A stretch of 41,141 nt of DNA from Paenibacillus etheri (GCF_001012825.1 NZ_LCZJ02000025.1:113283-154423), one strand, 5' to 3'; shown: positions 1 to 9,145, numbered from the stretch's first letter. The notes: a model not told the origin generated them from the letters alone. A program made the numbers and translations.

Positions 1-1118
1 CCCGGTGTTGGGTCCGTTCCTTGATTTGGATTTGTTGGCCCCGGTGTTGGGTCCGTTCCTTGATTGGGATTTGTTGGCCCTGGTGTTGGGTCCGTTCCTT
101 GATTTGAATTTGTTGGCCCCGGTGTTGGTGTTAACTTGACTGGAGGTTCGGTCAACGTAACCGGGATCTTTTTACTTTCACCGTTTTTCACATCGTTACC
201 GAATTGTGTCTTCAGGCCGTTAACGGCGATGGCTGGTGTCTTGGACATATCTAACTGGAAGCCATCATGCAGCTTGATAATAATCATTTTCTTGTCTTCA
301 GACAGAGCAAAGCTGTCCAACTTCGGATTCAGCGCAACGCTGTTGATCGTAATCTTAGACAGGTCGATAGAGTCAACATCGATCCCCACTGTCAGAGTCA
401 GATGTAGCTTGTTCCCCGCTGCGAAGTCTGCTCCAGACACTTCAAGAGGTTTGGTCTCTTCGAACGTTCTAGCTGTTTCGAAGCCTCCAGTAACAAGCAG
501 CTCGCGACTCACCTCCTCCTTACCGCCGAATGTACCGTCCGGAGCGTTCTCTAGCAAGCCTAGATCGAGCGCCTTCTGGACATATCCAGCAGCCCAATTG
601 GAGACTCCAACAATTGGAGACGATTCAACTTTCTCCTCCATACCTAATCCTCGAACTAGGAATGTGGCCAATTGCTCCTTATTCACTAAGCCCTCTGGGT
701 TGAACTCTCCATTACCCATACCACTCGTTATTCCCGCCGCTTGGATCGCCTCAATATAAGGCAGCGTAGGATTGTCTACTTTTACGTCACTGAACGACGA
801 TTCCCTTGGAGTAGTGTCAACATTCAGGTTAAAAACAAGCGCCGCAACCTTGGCGAATTGGGCCCGATTCATCTCTTCTTTCAATCCGAAAATGTTATCG
901 GAGACACCTTGGAAGATACCTGCTGAAATCATCGCATCGAACTTCGCCTTTGTTGCCGCATCTAAATCTTTTAGATCGATAAAAGCATTGGCATCCGTCG
1001 GCCGTCCAAAATAAGAAACATAAAGAGATTGAATAACTTCTGCTTCTGCTGCTTGAACTGGTGTTGCAGACAAACATAAGGCCAATACCATGGAGCTTAA
1101 TACCACGCGTTTAAACAT
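1..1118 (-). CDS. Secreted SLH-domain protein, C-terminus off the left edge
   Basis: Read on the minus strand from ATG at 1118, preceded by a clear GGAGG. The protein opens with a signal peptide (MFKRVVLSSMVLALCLSATP, cleavage probably after VQA). About 200 residues of S-layer-homology-like sequence follow, with typical pieces such as NRAQFAKVAALVF, NKEQLATFLVRG and NWAAGYVQKALDLGLLE. Then comes a roughly 100-residue beta-rich region and a Pro/Thr/Gly-rich linker made of 13-residue repeats (PTPGPTNPNQGTD) that is still running at base 1. SLH domains bind pyruvylated wall polymers in this group, so a wall-associated protein is likely; the function of the missing C-terminus is unknown. It is divergent from the response regulator at 1294 and may be its target (inference from the shared intergenic operator candidate). 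Confidence 0.85.
   Translation of the reverse strand, partial: MFKRVVLSSMVLALCLSATPVQAAEAEVIQSLYVSYFGRPTDANAFIDLKDLDAATKAKFDAMISAGIFQGVSDNIFGLKEEMNRAQFAKVAALVFNLNVDTTPRESSFSDVKVDNPTLPYIEAIQAAGITSGMGNGEFNPEGLVNKEQLATFLVRGLGMEEKVESSPIVGVSNWAAGYVQKALDLGLLENAPDGTFGGKEEVSRELLVTGGFETARTFEETKPLEVSGADFAAGNKLHLTLTVGIDVDSIDLSKITINSVALNPKLDSFALSEDKKMIIIKLHDGFQLDMSKTPAIAVNGLKTQFGNDVKNGESKKIPVTLTEPPVKLTPTPGPTNSNQGTDPTPGPTNPNQGTDPTPGPTNPNQGTDPTP
2..130. repeat. 39-bp tandem repeat encoding a Pro/Thr-rich linker
   Basis: Units begin at 2, 41, 80 and 119 (the last partial), with the same phase and only a few substitutions. 39 is a multiple of 3, so each unit adds 13 residues to the SLH protein without breaking frame. 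The array continues beyond the left edge, so copy number cannot be counted. Such arrays commonly vary in length by slippage or recombination. Confidence 0.9.
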
Positions 1119-1176
1119 AACCAATCCTCCTCATCAACATCATTCTTTCTCATCATATCAAAACACAGATGTACTT

Positions 1177-1198
1177 TTCTTAATGAATTCTTAATGAA
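1177..1198. promoter_or_regulatory. Perfect 11-bp direct repeat, OmpR-type operator candidate
   Basis: TTCTTAATGAA occurs twice back to back (1177-1187 and 1188-1198), giving the one-helical-turn spacing used by OmpR/PhoB-family dimers. On the minus strand it reads as TTAAGAA repeated, about 20 bases upstream of a TATGAT -10 candidate for the SLH gene. On the plus strand a TATACA -10 candidate for the regulator lies just downstream (about 1202). It fits a site through which the adjacent response regulator controls itself and the SLH gene; binding is inferred. Confidence 0.55.
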
Positions 1199-1293
1199 TG
1201 TTATACAATATATATTTCTCCATTTATTATTGTTATGATTTGATCATCACCAAGATTGGTTTCATGTCACTTACGAAGGAGGAATGATTCACC

Positions 1294-1980
1294 ATTAATC
1301 ACATTTTAATTGTAGATGATGAACCCGAAATTCGTCAGCTCATTCGGATGCATTTAGAACAAGCAGAACTGCAAGTCATTGAAGCCAGTTCAGGACGACA
1401 AGCGATACAATTGTTCCAGAAGTATACGATCGAATTATTGATACTGGACCTCATGATGGATGATGGCAACGGGTTTGAGGTGCTTCAATATTTACGAGAA
1501 GCAAAGGCTGAATCGTTGGTAATTGCCCTGAGTGCAAGAAGAGAAGTGCAAGACAAAATCTTGACGCTCGGATTAGGTGCAGATGATTATGTCACTAAGC
1601 CTTTTAGCCCAGTGGAATTGGTTGCTCGCGTGCAAGCACAGTTAAGAAGACATCGACCTTCTTCTTATACTGCTAAACTTCTACGTTTAAATAAATTAGT
1701 ACTAGATATAGATAATTATGTTTTACAAAATGATGGAAAGTCATTTCCTTTAACCCCGGTAGAATGCCGACTTCTAGAAATGTTCATGCAAAATCCAGAC
1801 CGTATTTTAACTAAAAGGGAGATTTATAAGCAGGTGTGGAACCATGAGAACTTTGATGCAAACAATTTAAGTGTTTTTATAAGCAGAATTCGAAGCATTC
1901 TTGAACCCACGGGGAGCTCCTCTCATTACCTTCACAGCATACGTGGAGTCGGTTATAGATTCTCAGGTGATGGACAATGA
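1294..1980 (+). CDS. OmpR-family response regulator with apparent ATT start
   Basis: Two-component transcription factor: receiver domain (acidic pair in HILIVDDEPEIR, phospho-acceptor Asp in LLILDLMMD at about residue 52, conserved Lys in VTKPF) followed by an OmpR/PhoB winged helix ending HYLHSIRGVGYRFSG. The first in-frame ATG (1348) would delete the acidic pair and first strand, which are plainly encoded upstream. In-frame codons back to the TGA at 1285 contain no ATG, GTG or TTG; the best start is ATT at 1294, 11 bases after GGAGG (1278-1282). An ATG at 1284 starts only a four-codon ORF. Its stop overlaps the kinase start by 4 bases (ATGA), so the pair is translationally coupled. Alternatives: an ATG-to-ATT mutation or a base-call error. 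Confidence 0.85.
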   Translation: MNHILIVDDEPEIRQLIRMHLEQAELQVIEASSGRQAIQLFQKYTIELLILDLMMDDGNGFEVLQYLREAKAESLVIALSARREVQDKILTLGLGADDYVTKPFSPVELVARVQAQLRRHRPSSYTAKLLRLNKLVLDIDNYVLQNDGKSFPLTPVECRLLEMFMQNPDRILTKREIYKQVWNHENFDANNLSVFISRIRSILEPTGSSSHYLHSIRGVGYRFSGDGQ

Positions 1981-3392
1981 AAAGTCGAACAAAGCTTTGG
2001 CTACTTATGCTCATTAGTGCAATCGTTAGTATTCTTGTGTCTGCTTCTCTTAGCCTCATTATGGGCAAAATAGGAGATAAGGGTTATAATCTGAACAGCC
2101 TGAACGCCATCTCACAAGAAGTCCTTGATCCGATTGCAATGCGTCAAGATTTTCAGATCCAAGACATAACGCAAATACTGGATAATGCTCATAGCAACCA
2201 CCCTAATATTCGTTATGAATGGATTTCAGCAGATGGATCGACGATTTATGATACCTTCGGAGAAAAGAATACCTATGATTTCGGGCTGCTTGCAAATCGA
2301 ATGCTCAATATGCCTCAGAACCTATGGGGGGTCGATGAACCGATTACGCTTACTTACTCCATTAGTCAAGAGGATCAACCCTATTATCTATTGATGAGCT
2401 TATCCAGCCACGACATGAAAAATGGGCAAATTTACTTCTTCATGCGAACTTTTAAAGCCATGTCTACTTTTATGCTACCGTTAAATGTTGCTTTATTAAT
2501 TCCCTATCTGCTATCTCTAGGGTTTTTCTCTTCCATGAATAAACGAATTAGTAAGCTTAATCAGGCTATAGGACAGCTTAACCTCCAAAGTGAAATTACT
2601 GTACTAGAGGACACGAAAAAGGATGAAATTAGCCTGCTCACTGCGCATTATAATGCCATGGCACGCCGTATTCAAAATCAAGGCGAACAAATCAAGCAAT
2701 TTGACACCAGACGAAATCTGTTACTGTCTAATCTTTCCCATGATCTACGCACCCCTCTAACGATGATTTTAGGCTACGCAGAAACGATTCGTGCTGGATT
2801 GTATAAGGATGAGAAGGAGCTACAAGCGAGTGCCAAAGTTTTGCTACAGCGCTCTCGTTACATCGATAAGCTTTTAGATCAATTGTTAGATATTACTCGC
2901 CACGATGAGGGGAATTTAAAGCTTCATGTTGAAGTGCATAATGTATCTGAAATGATGCGAAAAATTGCTGCCGACTACCTGATGTTTCTTGAGGGACAGA
3001 ACTTCACTGTTGAAGTAAATATCCCTGATGAGGATATCCAATCCTGGATTGATGCCTCCCTAATCGAACGTGCGCTGCGAAACCTATTGGACAACGCGAT
3101 TCGCTACGGATCAGAAGGTCATTATCTTGAAATCGGACTTTCGGAAAAGGTTGATACCATACTCATGATGGTTATCGATAAAGGACGCGGCATCTCTTTA
3201 CAGGATCAAGAGCATGTTTTTGAACGTTTCTACCGTATCGATGGCAGCAGAAAAGGCGAAGGACTCGGCATTGGACTTTCGATTGTCAAGGAAATCACAT
3301 CTCTCCATGATGGGTCAATTTCCTTGACGAGTGCCCCCTTTGAAAAAACAGTATTTGAGATTCAACTGCCAAAAATTCAGCGTGAACATTAG
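1977..3392 (+). CDS. Sensor histidine kinase, partner of the upstream regulator
   Basis: A 471-residue membrane kinase: TM helix at about 7-29, extracytoplasmic sensor about 30-160, second TM about 163-185, HAMP-like linker, HisKA dimerisation helix with phospho-acceptor His in NLSHDLRTPL (about residue 255), then HATPase_c with N box (RNLLDNAIRYG), G1 box (DKGRGIS) and G2 box (GEGLGIGLSIV). Layout and length are typical of PhoR/WalK-like kinases. It autophosphorylates and donates phosphate to the adjacent OmpR-type regulator. The signal is unknown. A hairpin terminator begins inside the last codons. Confidence 0.93.
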   Translation: MKSRTKLWLLMLISAIVSILVSASLSLIMGKIGDKGYNLNSLNAISQEVLDPIAMRQDFQIQDITQILDNAHSNHPNIRYEWISADGSTIYDTFGEKNTYDFGLLANRMLNMPQNLWGVDEPITLTYSISQEDQPYYLLMSLSSHDMKNGQIYFFMRTFKAMSTFMLPLNVALLIPYLLSLGFFSSMNKRISKLNQAIGQLNLQSEITVLEDTKKDEISLLTAHYNAMARRIQNQGEQIKQFDTRRNLLLSNLSHDLRTPLTMILGYAETIRAGLYKDEKELQASAKVLLQRSRYIDKLLDQLLDITRHDEGNLKLHVEVHNVSEMMRKIAADYLMFLEGQNFTVEVNIPDEDIQSWIDASLIERALRNLLDNAIRYGSEGHYLEIGLSEKVDTILMMVIDKGRGISLQDQEHVFERFYRIDGSRKGEGLGIGLSIVKEITSLHDGSISLTSAPFEKTVFEIQLPKIQREH

Positions 3393-3407
3393 TAACGCTG
3401 AATTTTT
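3371..3407 (+). terminator. Terminator overlapping the kinase stop codon
   Basis: A perfect 12-bp inverted repeat (AAAAATTCAGCG at 3371-3382 and its complement at 3396-3407) with a 13-base loop holding the stop codon. The A run before and T run after would let it act in both directions. Confidence 0.75.
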
Positions 3408-3430
3408 ACCTGCATCTAACCAACGTACCG

Positions 3431-3464
3431 AAAAAAGTAAAAAAAGAGCTGCCGCGGCATGCTC
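3431..3464 (-). terminator. Terminator for the 3565-5238 gene
   Basis: On the minus strand a GC-rich hairpin (GAGC ... GCTC, about 7 bp with one bulged A) at 3464-3446 is followed by a T-rich tail through 3431. Confidence 0.6.
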
Positions 3465-3564
3465 CTTCGCTTAACGCTCTTAATGCTTCGATCGTCTTCT
3501 CAAGGTTTTTTGACGTGGTATGCAAATTTGCAAATGATCTTCACATAGGATAGCCTCCCTATCG

Positions 3565-5238
3565 TCAAGCTTGTTCCGCTGCCTTTAGCAATCGAAGCAA
3601 CAGCTCCTTACGCGGTTCCTGCGCCTTTCGAGCCAATGCAGCTAGCTTCTCCGCCTTGCCCAAAATTGGGTACAGAACTCGTTCAGCCTGGTAATCCGGC
3701 AAAGCCTCGACATGCCGAACCAATAGCGATAGCTTGTCTTCACTTTCCAGTTCAGGCTGAATTCTCAGTTTCAGCGAATCATGAGAGCAACGCAGGCAAG
3801 CGACCAAGGCGGGCATCGAGCGTTCGGTTATGCCATGGGTCTCGGCGAAAACAGTCGTGAACTTGTCCTGCACCAGCTGATGCTCCTCGTCTACTAGGGC
3901 CATATAGGTCTCTACCAACGGAAAATAGCGCTCGTCCGCGAGTCCCAGCCCGAATACGGCATAACTGCCCGGCATGACGCTTTTCTCACCTTCCGTATCC
4001 TCGTACCACACAAACTCTTCCATAGCCTCACGAGCGTACTCCTCCAATAACGGATACAGCTCGGAATAGGCCAGTGCATTCGCGAAAAAACGATGCGTAT
4101 CCGATTTGGCAAGTCCTTTAATGGGTAATGCCTCTCTCACGCTGGATTTTAACTTGATTTTATAGCTTTTTGGAAAACCCTTCCGAAGTAGGGAGAGAAT
4201 GAACGAAATCGCCCGTTCGTACGCCCCAGCCTCTTCTTTACGAATAACGACCGTAATGATGGAAAACACATCGTTAGCCTTGCATTCAGTCAACTCGTCA
4301 CGCAGATGAATGTCTTCTCGCGCGAAGGTGTCGCTACCTTCCTTCAACATGCGTCCGGCTTTGCCGCTGCCCAGCTGCCTCGCCAGCTCCAGAAAAGTCA
4401 TGCCCTTGGCTTTACTGTAGCTTGGCTCGTAACGAAGAATCATCACAGCGACGTACAACAGCAGATCGATAGGCTGGTTCGGCTCATCCATATGCTTGAG
4501 AGCCGTATCCGGCTTGATTCCATTTTCATTGGTTCTGTATTCGGAAAGGGTAACATCATAGTGACGTGGCAGGAATACTTCCTCGGCCCAGTGGGTTAAA
4601 GCTCGAATGATATCACTTCGATGCTCCCTCAGCGCTTGCGCCCGTTCTTTATTCAACGCCTGAATCCGGTCAAATATAGCAATCGTCCGTCCGACGTCCG
4701 GTTCGTTGAACAAATACGGGTCCAACAGATGGCGTGTCAAAAAGAAAGTTTCTAGCGGCTTTGTCGGGTAAGCTCCCTTCTCCAGTTTTTGCTCGATATA
4801 GGACTCAACCCGCTCTAGAAGGTGCTGCTTTTTCTCTTCATATACGATGTCAAACACCGTTAATCTCACGAGCCCGTCTGCTGTTGCGAATCTTCCCTTC
4901 AAGGTAAACCGATAGTCGATAAGGGCCGACGTATGCAACTTGTCCAGCTTCTCCCTTACGATGCTCGTCAACCGGGGCTGCACCTCATGCAAGACCTCCT
5001 CCTGCGTAAAAGGAGACGCCTTCATCGACTTGCGCCCTGAAGCATTCCTTCCAAAATCCGAACTGCCAACGCTAGTCCTACCCGGTCGATAATCCAGCAC
5101 AATGTCGTTAAAAATGCCTACTTGCAGCGTGGTACGCTTGACAGCGCCCTCCACGTCCTTTCGTTTCTCTTGTTCCTCAAACCACTCATAAATTGCCGCT
5201 TTCATCTCTTCCAGCGCTTCTTCCTGTAGTGCGTTCAT
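3565..5238 (-). CDS. Large cytosolic protein of unknown function
   Basis: About 557 residues from ATG at 5238 (MNALQEEALEEMKAAI), preceded by GGCGGGAG; a GTG at 5277 with AAGGAA upstream would add 13 residues. It has no signal peptide or TM segment and is highly charged and mostly helical. An early segment (QVGIFNDIVLDYRPG) looks beta-structured. I do not recognise the family with confidence; it may be one of the DUF families of about 500 residues found in Bacillales (DUF6138 is one possibility from memory, not verified). It stands alone, with its own downstream hairpin. Confidence 0.7.
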   Translation of the reverse strand: MNALQEEALEEMKAAIYEWFEEQEKRKDVEGAVKRTTLQVGIFNDIVLDYRPGRTSVGSSDFGRNASGRKSMKASPFTQEEVLHEVQPRLTSIVREKLDKLHTSALIDYRFTLKGRFATADGLVRLTVFDIVYEEKKQHLLERVESYIEQKLEKGAYPTKPLETFFLTRHLLDPYLFNEPDVGRTIAIFDRIQALNKERAQALREHRSDIIRALTHWAEEVFLPRHYDVTLSEYRTNENGIKPDTALKHMDEPNQPIDLLLYVAVMILRYEPSYSKAKGMTFLELARQLGSGKAGRMLKEGSDTFAREDIHLRDELTECKANDVFSIITVVIRKEEAGAYERAISFILSLLRKGFPKSYKIKLKSSVREALPIKGLAKSDTHRFFANALAYSELYPLLEEYAREAMEEFVWYEDTEGEKSVMPGSYAVFGLGLADERYFPLVETYMALVDEEHQLVQDKFTTVFAETHGITERSMPALVACLRCSHDSLKLRIQPELESEDKLSLLVRHVEALPDYQAERVLYPILGKAEKLAALARKAQEPRKELLLRLLKAAEQA

Positions 5239-5463
5239 CGTCTCCCGCCTTTCCACATGTTTCTTCGCTGATCGCACCAGTTCCTTGGATCATACTCATT
5301 ATCCAACTACGAATCATATATCTTTCACATTTCCTTCTACACGGTTTAGCCAAGGTGCTTAACTGCCAACCTTCTTTGCCCATTATAAAATTTATTAATC
5401 ATTAAATAGTTATTAACTAGCACCTTACATGTTTTCGTTTGAAGCCGAGCTGCCCTTTACCTT

Positions 5464-5975
5464 CTACCTCTTGATATTAACTAAAGCGTTCAAGAACTTC
5501 CCTTTTGCGCTACCAAGATTTACTTCGACCGGGCCTACTCCCTTCACGATCTCGACTGCCTATCATGAAGCGGCAGATAGGATACTCCAACCGTGTACGT
5601 GAAATTGTTCATCGCGTATTTCGTGCGTTCAGGGGCATCGTGAATCGTATTTTTTACAAGATCCAACATATCGGCTATTTTCTCTTCGGAAAATTCACTA
5701 TCCTTGCGATTTCCGAGCAGCCAGCAGTAACAATTTCAACCCTCCGACATTTTCAGCTCTACACCACTTGCAATCCATTTATCGGCTACCTCTTGCGCAA
5801 TATCCGTTTCTGCCAAAGTTACTGCTATCACAAAATCCGATAGCATATAAGCTCCCTCATTCCACCGTTTAAAATCCGCCTCAGACATTACTTTAGGATC
5901 CGCGATCACTCCTGCAAAGTACATAGCGTCGTAATTCCCTGTAGCATAGAGCAGCCAAGGTTGCTCCTCATTAAA
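5464..5975 (-). pseudogene. DNA alkylation repair (AlkD-like HEAT repeat) gene remnant
   Basis: Reading minus from 5975 gives NEEQPWLLYATGNYDAMYFA and onward through DPKVMSEADFKRWNEGAY, SDFVIAVTLAETDIA and ELKMSEG. An in-frame TGA then sits where Trp (TGG) is expected, and the frame continues as NCYCWLLGNRKDSEFSEEK, then NTIHDAPERTKYAMNNFTYT to SYLPLHD. After that a one-base shift is needed to read EIVKGVGPVEVNLGSAKGKF to a TAG at 5464. The N-terminal portion is missing (a TGA lies immediately upstream). The family resembles the small DNA-alkylation-repair HEAT-repeat proteins of Firmicutes. With one nonsense change, one frameshift and a 5' loss, it is dead. Confidence 0.75.
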
Positions 5976-5986
5976 TCACTTATTTA

Positions 5987-8900
5987 TCACCTAGCTTTAT
6001 TCCCGCTATTCAACCTGTTATGTACATGAAAAGTTACCTTTGTCCCTGTACCTAACGTACTTGTGATATGGAGTCCTGTTCCGAAGTGCCGTTTTAATCG
6101 CTGATCCGTATTAATCAATCCGACACCTGAACGACTATCTGCTTTCCTTTCTAATATTCGTTGCAATTGAACCCCGTCTATTCCGTTCCCATCATCTTCA
6201 ACAGTTATCTCTGCATGCGTCTCATAGATAGAAATCCGAATAAGAATCGTTCCTCCACGATTGCGTTTCATTATGCCATGTCTTATCGCATTTTCAACGA
6301 GAGGCTGGATCGTAAGAAATGGGACTTTTATGTCCCCGCAGTCATCTGTCTCCCAAATAACCTGTAACCTTTCCTCAAACCGAACCTTTTCAATATATAG
6401 ATAAGAACGCACTAGACTTAACTCCTCTTCGATCGGAACAAGCCTATCCATATTTTGAAATTCAAATTTATTCCTCAGAAAATTGCTGAATTCATCGAGC
6501 AAATTACGCATCTTATCCAAATTAATATCACTTAAGGCTGTTACAGCATTCAACGCATTAAATATAAAATGAGGCTGGATTTGCGCTTGCAGCCATGCAG
6601 CTTCTAATCGCAGTTGATCTCGAACGGATTGTTTAATCGTAGCTAACGCCTCGATCCGCGATTTTATTTCTATTGCTTCCACTGGCTTCGTCACATAATC
6701 GTTTGCCCCCGCTATAAAACCGCTCTGAATATCTTTCGGTTGGCTTCTTGCGGTAAGGAGCAATATAGGGAGCTCTGTGAGTGTAAACCGCTCACGAATC
6801 ATTCGTGTCAGCTCATAACCGGACATCTGTGGCATCATGATATCGGAGATAACCAGATCCCATTCCTTAGTGTCCAGTACAGCTAATGCCTCTTTACCGC
6901 TCGTTACCATCGTTAAATCATATTCGTCTGGTGGTAGTATGGCTTCAAGTACTTGAAGGTTGACAGGATCATCATCAACAACTAATAGAATCGGACGTTC
7001 ACGATTCATTTCTATTAAAGTTGTTTGATTCGTAGCTGGCGGAATTTTCACTTTTTCCATATACACTGAGGAGGCTATTTCTTGAATCGGCATGGATTGT
7101 AATGGTAATGGTTCAAATGAGTTGGTCACATCATTCTCTTCCTCCGCTTCCAAACCTGCTAGCCTTAATGAAAATGTGAATTTTGAGCCCTCTCCTAAAA
7201 CAGAGGACACAACTAACGTACCTCCATGAAGCTCAACCAGTTGCTTGCTTATACTTAAACCCAACCCAAAGCCGCCATCAATCATAGTCTCACTCGTGCT
7301 GGCTTGCTCGTACGGACGAAATAGGCGCTTAAGCATGTTCTCATCCATTCCGATCCCGGTATCAGCAATAACGATATAAGCTCGTCCATCCTTTACAAAA
7401 GCTTGAATCGAAACGCCCCCATCATTCGTATATTTCAAAGCATTATGAAGTAAATTGAAAACGATTTGAACAACCCGGTTCTCATCCGCATTTACTGGAG
7501 GAAAATCTTCAGGAATTTGATTTGCAATTTCCACAGACTTCACATCTGCATTTAATTGCAGCATATCAAGTACTCCGGTCACAATTGGCTGAATAAATAT
7601 GACTCTTTTGTGTATACGCGGATTGCCTTCCCGTAAACTCATCACATCAATCAAATCGTCTAATATCAATGTCATTCGACGTCCTACAGATAAAACCGTT
7701 TCAAGCTCTTTGATACTCCTTTCCTGCAACAAATGCCGCTCCCGTTTTAAAACGGATTGTGACATATTAAGAATACTATGAAGCGGATTTTTAAATTCAT
7801 GAGAAGTATTTGCTAGGAATTGATCTTTATGGTCATTCATCCTTTGCAATGTTGTCGCAAGCTCTTTCGTGTTCGCATGCATGATAAAATAATCTTTAAA
7901 CCATACAGAGGCTAAACAAGCTATCGCAATGATCATATCGAACGGATAGTAGACAAGACTCAAACCGCTATCCAGCAAGATTAACGACCAAAGAGCATAG
8001 TTCATCAACGCAAGAAAAGAGAAAAGCAGTAAAAGATTGCTCTTTAAATCTTTAATAACTTTTTTAAACATCGTAATCAGCGTTATAACTGCAGCAGTAC
8101 CACCTAATACATAATAAATAGGGAAGAGCATGATCACCTGAGTTGGATTTAAAAACAACGTGATGCCGGCAGTCCCTAGATTCATTATTTTATAGACAGG
8201 GTACATCCTACGCCAATATGGAAGCTCGCGATGATTCGTACACTGGAGCAAAGCATAGGCTGCAATAACGAAAGCAATATTAGTCAGCCTAAAATCCCAA
8301 TTAATTCCAATGTAAAATAACTGATGGAACAACTTCTCATCCGTACTGAAGACACTCGTGATCGTTACACATAATGCAAGCAAACTAAAATAAAGCAGCT
8401 TTTTTTCCTTATTTCCTATTAAATACAAAATAAGTGCATAGACAGCATGCATAATAAATATAATCACTGCCAAAAATTGCATAAAAATGGAGGCTTTCAT
8501 CTCTTTGGCAATGGCTTCTTCTGAACCAAATTTAATGGATCGGACAATGCCCCCGCTTCGACTATCCACATAATTTGCCGCCTGAATGACGAGTTCGATT
8601 ACACCGTTGTCATCTGCTGTAAAGGTTGTAGAATAAGGTAGGTCCTTCGAAATATATTCATCCTTTGTTGTCGCCACCTGTCCGGATTTAGTAAGTAATC
8701 GACCGTTTACATATAATTCTGATGCAGTGCGTACACTGGGTACACGAATGCTATAATTAAGATGCTTCGCCGGGTCTACATAAAGAAGCAAACGATAAGA
8801 GCCATACCCGTATGGAGATGACTTGTCAGTATGCAAAACTTCACTCCATCCTCCCGGTACCTGAATATGCCTTGGCGCATTACCGCCTAACAATTGTTGC

Positions 8901-9145
8901 CGACTACCATCTATCAACCATTGTGAGGGATAAAACTCCCATTCCCCATCAAGTAAGAGAATGCTGCCATCTTCTGCATTCCAATTGCGCAAATCGAATT
9001 GCCCATTATGAATTGACGCCTGTTTGGGATCATGAAACGTTTCCATCCATAAAATGCGCAAACCGGTTAAAACAACTAATATGAACACTAGCAATAATAT
9101 TATATAGCTCTTTTTCATTTGATATTTGGATGATTGAGTTTCCAA
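5987..9145 (-). CDS. 7TM-DISM hybrid histidine kinase with a second LytS-type kinase module
   Basis: A 1052-residue membrane signalling protein. Order: N-terminal TM (about 13-33); extracellular jelly-roll sensor (about 45-205, 7TMR-DISMED2-like); seven TM helices (about 220-422, 7TMR-DISM); HisKA with His449 in NTSHEFKNPL; HATPase_c (N box NLLHNALKY, GFGLGLSI); receiver domain with phospho-acceptor Asp768 (LVISDIMMPQMSG); and a second, LytS/YehU-type kinase (His859 in QIQPHFIFNAL) with its own ATPase domain (VENAIRHG, GVGLIN). Start is TTG at 9145 with GGGGAG 9 bases upstream; a later ATG (residue 10) lacks a ribosome site. No output DNA-binding partner is adjacent. DISM sensors often bind carbohydrates or related ligands (family knowledge). 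Confidence 0.92.
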   Translation of the reverse strand: METQSSKYQMKKSYIILLLVFILVVLTGLRILWMETFHDPKQASIHNGQFDLRNWNAEDGSILLLDGEWEFYPSQWLIDGSRQQLLGGNAPRHIQVPGGWSEVLHTDKSSPYGYGSYRLLLYVDPAKHLNYSIRVPSVRTASELYVNGRLLTKSGQVATTKDEYISKDLPYSTTFTADDNGVIELVIQAANYVDSRSGGIVRSIKFGSEEAIAKEMKASIFMQFLAVIIFIMHAVYALILYLIGNKEKKLLYFSLLALCVTITSVFSTDEKLFHQLFYIGINWDFRLTNIAFVIAAYALLQCTNHRELPYWRRMYPVYKIMNLGTAGITLFLNPTQVIMLFPIYYVLGGTAAVITLITMFKKVIKDLKSNLLLLFSFLALMNYALWSLILLDSGLSLVYYPFDMIIAIACLASVWFKDYFIMHANTKELATTLQRMNDHKDQFLANTSHEFKNPLHSILNMSQSVLKRERHLLQERSIKELETVLSVGRRMTLILDDLIDVMSLREGNPRIHKRVIFIQPIVTGVLDMLQLNADVKSVEIANQIPEDFPPVNADENRVVQIVFNLLHNALKYTNDGGVSIQAFVKDGRAYIVIADTGIGMDENMLKRLFRPYEQASTSETMIDGGFGLGLSISKQLVELHGGTLVVSSVLGEGSKFTFSLRLAGLEAEEENDVTNSFEPLPLQSMPIQEIASSVYMEKVKIPPATNQTTLIEMNRERPILLVVDDDPVNLQVLEAILPPDEYDLTMVTSGKEALAVLDTKEWDLVISDIMMPQMSGYELTRMIRERFTLTELPILLLTARSQPKDIQSGFIAGANDYVTKPVEAIEIKSRIEALATIKQSVRDQLRLEAAWLQAQIQPHFIFNALNAVTALSDINLDKMRNLLDEFSNFLRNKFEFQNMDRLVPIEEELSLVRSYLYIEKVRFEERLQVIWETDDCGDIKVPFLTIQPLVENAIRHGIMKRNRGGTILIRISIYETHAEITVEDDGNGIDGVQLQRILERKADSRSGVGLINTDQRLKRHFGTGLHITSTLGTGTKVTFHVHNRLNSGNKAR

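Noticed and set aside
136-1014. Plus-strand ORFs across 136-1014
   Set aside because: They are mirror readings of the SLH gene, which has a signal peptide, ribosome site and domain matches on the minus strand.
5505-5843. Plus-strand 112-residue ORF
   Set aside because: It is antisense to the DNA-alkylation-repair remnant, which reads convincingly on the minus strand; no ribosome site.
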